Source of the DNA: Thermomonas sp. XSG
Lineage (GTDB): Bacteria; Pseudomonadota; Gammaproteobacteria; Xanthomonadales; Xanthomonadaceae
Direction of reading: 5' to 3'
DNA length: 64,000 bases
Assembly: GCF_014678725.1 (NCBI RefSeq)
Contig: NZ_CP061497.1
Coordinates: forward strand, 2,496,001 to 2,560,000
Shown: one piece after another, positions 59,909 to 64,000 of the stretch
Numbering within the stretch: position 1 is the stretch's first letter
How the letters are laid out: each line of letters starts with the position of its first letter
Notes under the pieces: generated by a model
Told to the model about the DNA's origin: nothing
The model's input: the letters and a program-made list of their open reading frames with translations, nothing else
Databases searched by the model: none
Position numbers and translations under genes: made by a program

Positions 59909-60373
59909 TCACATGCTGCCGCCGCACTTGCCCTCGCCGCATTTGCCTTCCCCGCACTTGCCTTCGCCGGCGGCCTTGCCGTCCTTCTTCATGGCAGCAT
60001 GGTGCGCGTCCATTTCGGCCTGGCTGATGAAGCCGTCGCCGTCGGTGTCGATCTTCGGGAACATCGTGTCCTTGCCGGCGTGGGCAGCGGCGAACTCGGC
60101 GCGGGAGATGCGGCCGTCCTTGTCGGTGTCCTTCTGCGCCATGCCGCAGCTGCCTTCCTGCTTGGCCTTGTCGGCCTTGGCGGGCTTGTCGGCGCCCATC
60201 ATCCCGGCGCCGCACTTGCCTTCCCCGCACTTGCCCTCGCTGGCGGCGGCCTTGGGCGGATCCTGCAGGTAGCCGTGGGCCATCGCGTCCATCGAGAACA
60301 GCGGGCCGGCGAGCGCGCCGGTGGCAACGGCGGCGCCGATCACCAGCGCCAGGGGATTGCGGGATTGCGACAT
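59909..60373 (-). CDS. hvfA: HvfA-like RiPP precursor with six EGxCG motifs and two EF-hands
   Basis: A 154-residue predicted RiPP precursor. A signal-like segment (1-32) is followed by EGKCG at 46-50 and 51-55, EGSCG at 73-77, two EF-hand loops starting at Asp82 (DTDKDGRISRAE) and Asp109 (DTDGDGFISQAE), then EGKCG at 137-141, 142-146 and 147-151. All six cysteines sit in EGxCG. HvfA-type precursors carry EGKCG motifs whose cysteines become oxazolone/thioamide groups that bind copper; here two calcium-binding loops sit between the motif blocks. AAGGAG precedes 60373. The MNIO gene starts three bases after the stop. Copper protection is the likely role. Confidence 0.88.
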   Translation of the reverse strand: MSQSRNPLALVIGAAVATGALAGPLFSMDAMAHGYLQDPPKAAASEGKCGEGKCGAGMMGADKPAKADKAKQEGSCGMAQKDTDKDGRISRAEFAAAHAGKDTMFPKIDTDGDGFISQAEMDAHHAAMKKDGKAAGEGKCGEGKCGEGKCGGSM

Positions 60374-60470
60374 GGTCGACTCCTTGCGCGAATGCGCCTG
60401 ATGGTGGGGCGATCCTACCGCTTGCGGCACGGGGCGGCCAGTCGCCGGCAGGCGCGCTGTCCCGGGTGGT

Positions 60471-61175
60471 TCAGACGGCGGTGGTGTTGCTTTCGTCGCG
60501 CTTGTCGCGCTGCGGCAGCAGCTCCTCGCCGTGGATCAGGAACCAGGCGTTCTCGGCGATGTTGGTGGCGTGGTCGCCGATCCGCTCGATGTTCTTGGCC
60601 ATGAACAGCAGGTGGGTGCAGGCGGTGATCGCGCGCTGGTCCTCCATCATGTAGGTCAACAGCTCGCGGAACAGCCCGGTGTAGAGGGTGTCCAGCTCGG
60701 CGTCGCGCGCGCGCACGCGCAGCGCGGCCTCGCCGTCGCGTTCGCGGTAGGCCTCCAGCACGTCGCGCACCTGCTGCACCGCCATCCTGCCGAGGGTGCC
60801 GAGCCCGCGCGTATGCGGCAGCGGCGGCAGCTGGTTCAGCACCAGCGAGCGCTTGGCGATGTTCGCCGCGTAGTCGCCGATCCGCTCGATGTCCGAAGCC
60901 ACCCGCAGCGCGGCCAGGATCATGCGCAGGTCGGTGGCCATCGGGCCGCGCCGGATCAGGTGGATCACGTCGTGGTTGACCTGCTGTTCCAGCGCGTCGA
61001 TGGCTTCGTCGTTGGCGACCACCCGCTCGGCGGCGCCATCGTCGCGGCGTTCCACCACTTCGAGCGCTGCTTCCAGCTGGGAGGCGGCCATCAGGCCCAT
61101 GCGGATCAGTTCGCCCTGCAGCGCGTGCTGCTCGGCGTCGTAGCTCCGGACGATGTGGCTGTGCTGTTCGTTCAT
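60471..61175 (-). CDS. phoU: PhoU, phosphate-uptake regulator
   Basis: A 234-residue helical protein, two PhoU repeats, that links the Pst transporter to the PhoR kinase and represses the Pho regulon when phosphate is plentiful. Repeats appear around AALRVASDIERIGDYAANIA and FMAKNIERIGDHATNIAENA, each with the E-R-I-G-D metal-binding motif. GAAGGAG lies 8 bases before the ATG at 61175. It follows pstB by 80 bases on the same strand and ends the pst operon; the hvf-like cluster begins 97 bases further on. Confidence 0.96.
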   Translation of the reverse strand: MNEQHSHIVRSYDAEQHALQGELIRMGLMAASQLEAALEVVERRDDGAAERVVANDEAIDALEQQVNHDVIHLIRRGPMATDLRMILAALRVASDIERIGDYAANIAKRSLVLNQLPPLPHTRGLGTLGRMAVQQVRDVLEAYRERDGEAALRVRARDAELDTLYTGLFRELLTYMMEDQRAITACTHLLFMAKNIERIGDHATNIAENAWFLIHGEELLPQRDKRDESNTTAV

Positions 61176-61255
61176 GTCTTGCTCCTTCTTCCCGATGGCC
61201 GGGGAAGTGCCCCGCAAGGGGACGAGGGTCGTTACGTGTGCGTGGACTGGCCTGG

Positions 61256-62092
61256 TCAGCCGAAACGACCGGTGATGTAGTCCTCGGTCTGCTGCTTGGC
61301 CGGGTTGGAGAAAATCTGCGAAGTCGCGCCGTGCTCGACCATGTCGCCCAGGTACATGAAGGCGGTGTAGTCGGACACGCGCGCGGCCTGCTGCATGTTG
61401 TGGGTGACGATCATGATGGTGAACTCCTGCTTGAGTTCCTCCACCAGCTGCTCGATGCGGCCGGTGGAGATCGGGTCCAGCGCGGAGGTCGGCTCGTCCA
61501 GCAGCAGCACGTCGGGCTTCAGCGCCACCGCGCGGGCGATGCACAGACGCTGCTGCTGGCCGCCGGACAGGCCCAGCCCACTTTCCTTCAGCTTGTCCTT
61601 CACCTCGTCCCAAAGCGCGGCCTGGCGCAGCGCCTGCTCGACGCGCACGTCCAGCTCGGCCCTGCCCAGGCGTTCGTGGTGGCGGATGCCATAAGCCACG
61701 TTCTCGTGGATGGTCATCGGGAACGGCACCGGCTTCTGGAACACCATGCCCACCCGGCTGCGCAGGCGGTTCATCGGGTACTTCGGATCGAGGATGTTCT
61801 CCCCGTCCAACAGCACCTCGCCTTCGGCACGCAGCTTGGGATAGAGCGCGTAGATGCGGTTGAACACCCGCAGCAGGGTGGACTTGCCGCAGCCGGACGG
61901 GCCGATCAGCGCGGTGACGCGCTTCTCGGGGATGTCGAGGTTGATGTTCCGGACCGCCAGGGACTTGTCGTACCAGAAGTTCAGCCCGCGGGCGGACAGC
62001 TTCACCGGCGGCGACTGGGGCAGGGCGGCATCGTGCGGCGCTTGCATGGCGGCTTGGGCATAGTTCATCGGAATGGTCCGGAGGTCAGTCAT
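61256..62092 (-). CDS. pstB: PstB, phosphate ABC transporter ATPase
   Basis: A 278-residue ATPase that powers phosphate import through PstC and PstA. It has Walker [11 protein letters not shown]-loop [13 protein letters not shown], signature [14 protein letters not shown], Walker [14 protein letters not shown] and H-loop [14 protein letters not shown]. The first 28 residues are a variable extension. Starting at 62092, it overlaps pstA by eight bases; an alternative ATG at 62068 would give 270 residues. Phosphate starvation through PhoB would be expected to induce it, but no Pho box is visible inside the operon. Confidence 0.96.
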   Translation of the reverse strand: MTDLRTIPMNYAQAAMQAPHDAALPQSPPVKLSARGLNFWYDKSLAVRNINLDIPEKRVTALIGPSGCGKSTLLRVFNRIYALYPKLRAEGEVLLDGENILDPKYPMNRLRSRVGMVFQKPVPFPMTIHENVAYGIRHHERLGRAELDVRVEQALRQAALWDEVKDKLKESGLGLSGGQQQRLCIARAVALKPDVLLLDEPTSALDPISTGRIEQLVEELKQEFTIMIVTHNMQQAARVSDYTAFMYLGDMVEHGATSQIFSNPAKQQTEDYITGRFG

Positions 62093-62948
62093 GGGCGGCG
62101 CGCTTGCGCAGGAGGATGAAGCGGGCCAGCAGGCTGGTGGCCAGCACGAACAGGGTGACCAGCAGCGCGCCGGCCCAGGCCAGCTGCTCCCAGTTCTCGA
62201 AGCCCGAGCCGGCGAACTTGTACATGGTCAGCGGCACCGCGCTCATCGCGCCGCCGATGTCGAGGCTGAAGAACTCGTTGCCGAACGCGGTGAACAGCAG
62301 CGGCGCGGTTTCGCCGCTGATCCGCGCCAGCGCCAGCAGCACGCCGGTGACGATGCCGGGCAGCGCGCTGCGATAGAGCACCTGCAGGGTGACCTTCCAC
62401 TGCGGCACGCCCAGCGACAGCGCGGCTTCGCGCATCTGCACCGGCACCAGCCTCAGCATCTCGTCGGTAGTGCGCACCACCACCGGCAGCACGATGAAGG
62501 CCAGCGCCAGCGCGCCGGCGAAGGCGGAGAAATTGCCGCCGGTGTTCATCACGAAGGCCGCGTACACGAACAGGCCCAGCACGATTGATGGTGCCGACAG
62601 CAGGATGTCGTTGACGAAGCGCACCGCGGTGCCGAGCTTGCGATGGCCGCCGACCTCCGCCAGCCAGGTGCCGGCGGCGATGCCCAGCGGGGTGCCGATG
62701 GCCACGCCCATGCCGCACATCAGCAGGCTGCCGACGATGGCGTTGCGCAGGCCGCCGGCCTCCATCGGCGGCGGCTGGTCCTGGGTGAACAGCGCCAGGT
62801 TCAGGTGCGCCAGGCCCTTCGCCAACAGGGTCCACAGGATCCAGCCGAGGAAGGCCAGGCCGAACAGCGCGGCCGCGCAGGCCAGGCCGATGGCCACGGC
62901 GTTCTTGATGCGGCGATTACGGTACAGCGATGCGGACGGGGCGTTCAC
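62085..62948 (-). CDS. pstA: PstA, phosphate ABC transporter permease
   Basis: A 287-residue inner-membrane permease with about six transmembrane helices and the ABC-permease loop [19 protein letters not shown] (EAA motif). Its start is a GTG at 62948 ([12 protein letters not shown] follows) overlapping the pstC stop as GTGA. Other typical segments are [20 protein letters not shown] and [18 protein letters not shown]. With PstC it forms the phosphate channel. The end overlaps pstB's start, so the three genes are translationally linked. Confidence 0.95.
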   Translation of the reverse strand: MNAPSASLYRNRRIKNAVAIGLACAAALFGLAFLGWILWTLLAKGLAHLNLALFTQDQPPPMEAGGLRNAIVGSLLMCGMGVAIGTPLGIAAGTWLAEVGGHRKLGTAVRFVNDILLSAPSIVLGLFVYAAFVMNTGGNFSAFAGALALAFIVLPVVVRTTDEMLRLVPVQMREAALSLGVPQWKVTLQVLYRSALPGIVTGVLLALARISGETAPLLFTAFGNEFFSLDIGGAMSAVPLTMYKFAGSGFENWEQLAWAGALLVTLFVLATSLLARFILLRKRAAHD

Positions 62949-63916
62949 CGGTTGCCCTCCTTGCGCGCGAGGTTGAGCAGCATCAGCCGGGCCAGCGCCA
63001 GCACGATGAAGGTGACGATGAACAGCACGAAGCCGAGCAGCAGCAGGGCGGCGCGATAGGTCTCGGTGGCCTCGCCGAAATCGTTGGCGATGAGCGCGGC
63101 GATGGTGGTCGACGGCTCCAGCAGCGACGCAGTGAAAGACACGCTGTTGCCGATCACGAAGGCCACCGCCATGGTTTCGCCCAGCGCGCGGCCCAAGCCC
63201 AGGAACACGCCGCCGATCACCGCCGAGCGGGTGTAGGGCAGGACGATGTCCCAGCTCACTTCCCACTTGGTCGCGCCGAGCGCGTAGGCCGATTCCTTAA
63301 GCCGCGCCGGCACGGTCAGGAACACCTCGCGCATGGTCGAGGAGATGAACGGGATCACCATGATCGACAGCACAAGGCCGGAGGTCAGCATGCCGGCGCC
63401 GATCGGCGGGCCCTGGAACAGCGGGCCGATCACCGGCAGCGGGCCCAGGTGCGCGTCCATCCACGGAATCAGGTGCTCGCGCATCACCGGCATCAGCACG
63501 AAGAAGCCCCACATGCCGTAGATGATCGAGGGGATGCCGGCCAGCAGTTCGATGGCGGTGCCCACCGGCGTGCGCAGCCAGCGCGGCGCCACCTCGGTGA
63601 GGAAGAAGGCGATGCCGAAGCTCACCGGCACCGCGATCACCATCGCGATCAGCGCGGTGACCAGCGTGCCGTAGATCGGCACAAGCGCGCCGTACTTGTT
63701 CTCCACCGGGTTCCAGTCGGTGGAGAAGAAGAAGCCCAGGCCCTCGTGCGACAGGACGCTGCGCCCGCCCCACAGCATCGAGAGGGCGGCGCCGGCCAGG
63801 CTGAACAGGACGAAGACCGCGGTGGCGGTCAGCAGCCAGCGGAACCAGCGGTCGTGGCGCGAATCGGCCGCATCACGGCGGCTGGCGATCGGAAGGTCGG
63901 AGGTGGTGGCGCTCAT
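62945..63916 (-). CDS. pstC: PstC, phosphate ABC transporter permease
   Basis: A 323-residue permease partner of PstA. Segments LKESAYALGATKWEVSWDIV (EAA-type loop), GRALGETMAVAFVIGN and AGIPSIIYGMWGFFVLMP are family signatures, and six transmembrane helices are visible. The start MSATTSDLPIASRRD at 63916 puts a polar 25-residue tail before the first helix. A phosphate-binding PstS gene should lie upstream, past the window edge. The pst genes run pstC-pstA-pstB-phoU on the minus strand. Confidence 0.96.
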   Translation of the reverse strand: MSATTSDLPIASRRDAADSRHDRWFRWLLTATAVFVLFSLAGAALSMLWGGRSVLSHEGLGFFFSTDWNPVENKYGALVPIYGTLVTALIAMVIAVPVSFGIAFFLTEVAPRWLRTPVGTAIELLAGIPSIIYGMWGFFVLMPVMREHLIPWMDAHLGPLPVIGPLFQGPPIGAGMLTSGLVLSIMVIPFISSTMREVFLTVPARLKESAYALGATKWEVSWDIVLPYTRSAVIGGVFLGLGRALGETMAVAFVIGNSVSFTASLLEPSTTIAALIANDFGEATETYRAALLLLGFVLFIVTFIVLALARLMLLNLARKEGNR

Positions 63917-64000
63917 TCGGTCTGCTCGTCAGGCCCGCGGGGCGGGCACTGTGGGAATCGGGGGCGGTCCGCGGCGGCGTCAGGCGGGCTGCCCGGCCCA
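63917..64000. other. Edge region upstream of pstC, possible pstS tail
   Basis: These 84 bases hold a run of open minus-strand codons from the window edge (W-A-G-Q-P-A) to a TGA at 63980-63982, which could be the last residues of PstS. That is too short to prove. The remaining about 60 bases would be the pstS-pstC gap; no promoter is evident. Confidence 0.3.

Overview
The window comes from a very GC-rich gammaproteobacterium, most likely a member of the Xanthomonadaceae/Lysobacteraceae (Lysobacter, Luteimonas or a close genus). The pointers are GC of roughly 70 % judged by eye, a SUF operon led by a xanthomonad-type Rrf2 regulator, a lexA2-imuA-imuB-dnaE2 mutagenesis cassette, a TPR-sulfotransferase/TonB-receptor pair, and many xanthomonad-style stress genes. 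Gene density is high, with frequent 4-base ATGA/GTGA overlaps. I see no insertion sequence, prophage or CRISPR array, and one tRNA gene, tRNA-Leu(CAG).

Layout. 1-2.7 kb: the start of the SUF iron-sulfur operon on the minus strand (regulator, sufB, sufC), with a readable promoter. 2.7-14.4 kb: mixed housekeeping and envelope genes, namely an esterase, a frameshifted cytochrome c lipoprotein, a SET-domain methyltransferase, a retropepsin-like protein, an EF-G-like GTPase, a glycine-zipper protein, a response regulator and an M1 peptidase with a membrane partner. 14.4-19.5 kb: a GFA protein, a TPR-sulfotransferase and a TonB-dependent receptor. 19.6-27.8 kb: cyclophilin, PHB depolymerase PhaZ, a methyltransferase, HemJ, alkaline phosphatase, a dicarboxylate/amino-acid symporter and a PilZ flagellar brake. 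28-33.2 kb: a DUF3182 gene, then a tightly overlapping trehalose operon (otsB, GH15 hydrolase, otsA).

33-47.8 kb is a stress and DNA-repair island. It holds a hydrolase, YflT-like and CBS proteins, a ferritin-like protein, LigD, a pseudo-receiver, an NtrC-type regulator translationally coupled to a 71-residue phosphotransfer-like protein, a BON protein with a prion-like tract, a RES-domain protein, an iron-permease-like protein, a short-chain dehydrogenase, Ku, topoisomerase IB and an isochorismatase-like hydrolase. LigD and Ku together make a bacterial end-joining system. 47.8-53.6 kb: the SOS mutagenesis cassette, with a perfect palindromic operator abutting the lexA2 start.

53.7-64 kb: tRNA-Leu, RNase R, RlmB, a small membrane protein and RNase T. 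Then comes a minus-strand three-gene cluster encoding a secreted Cys-rich precursor with repeated EGKCG motifs and two EF-hands, an MNIO (DUF692) enzyme and its DUF2063 partner. It is an Hvf/bufferin-like RiPP locus and the strongest candidate here for an undescribed system, because calcium-binding EF-hands sit between the predicted modification sites. It lies immediately downstream of the phosphate-uptake operon pstC-pstA-pstB-phoU, which runs to the window edge.
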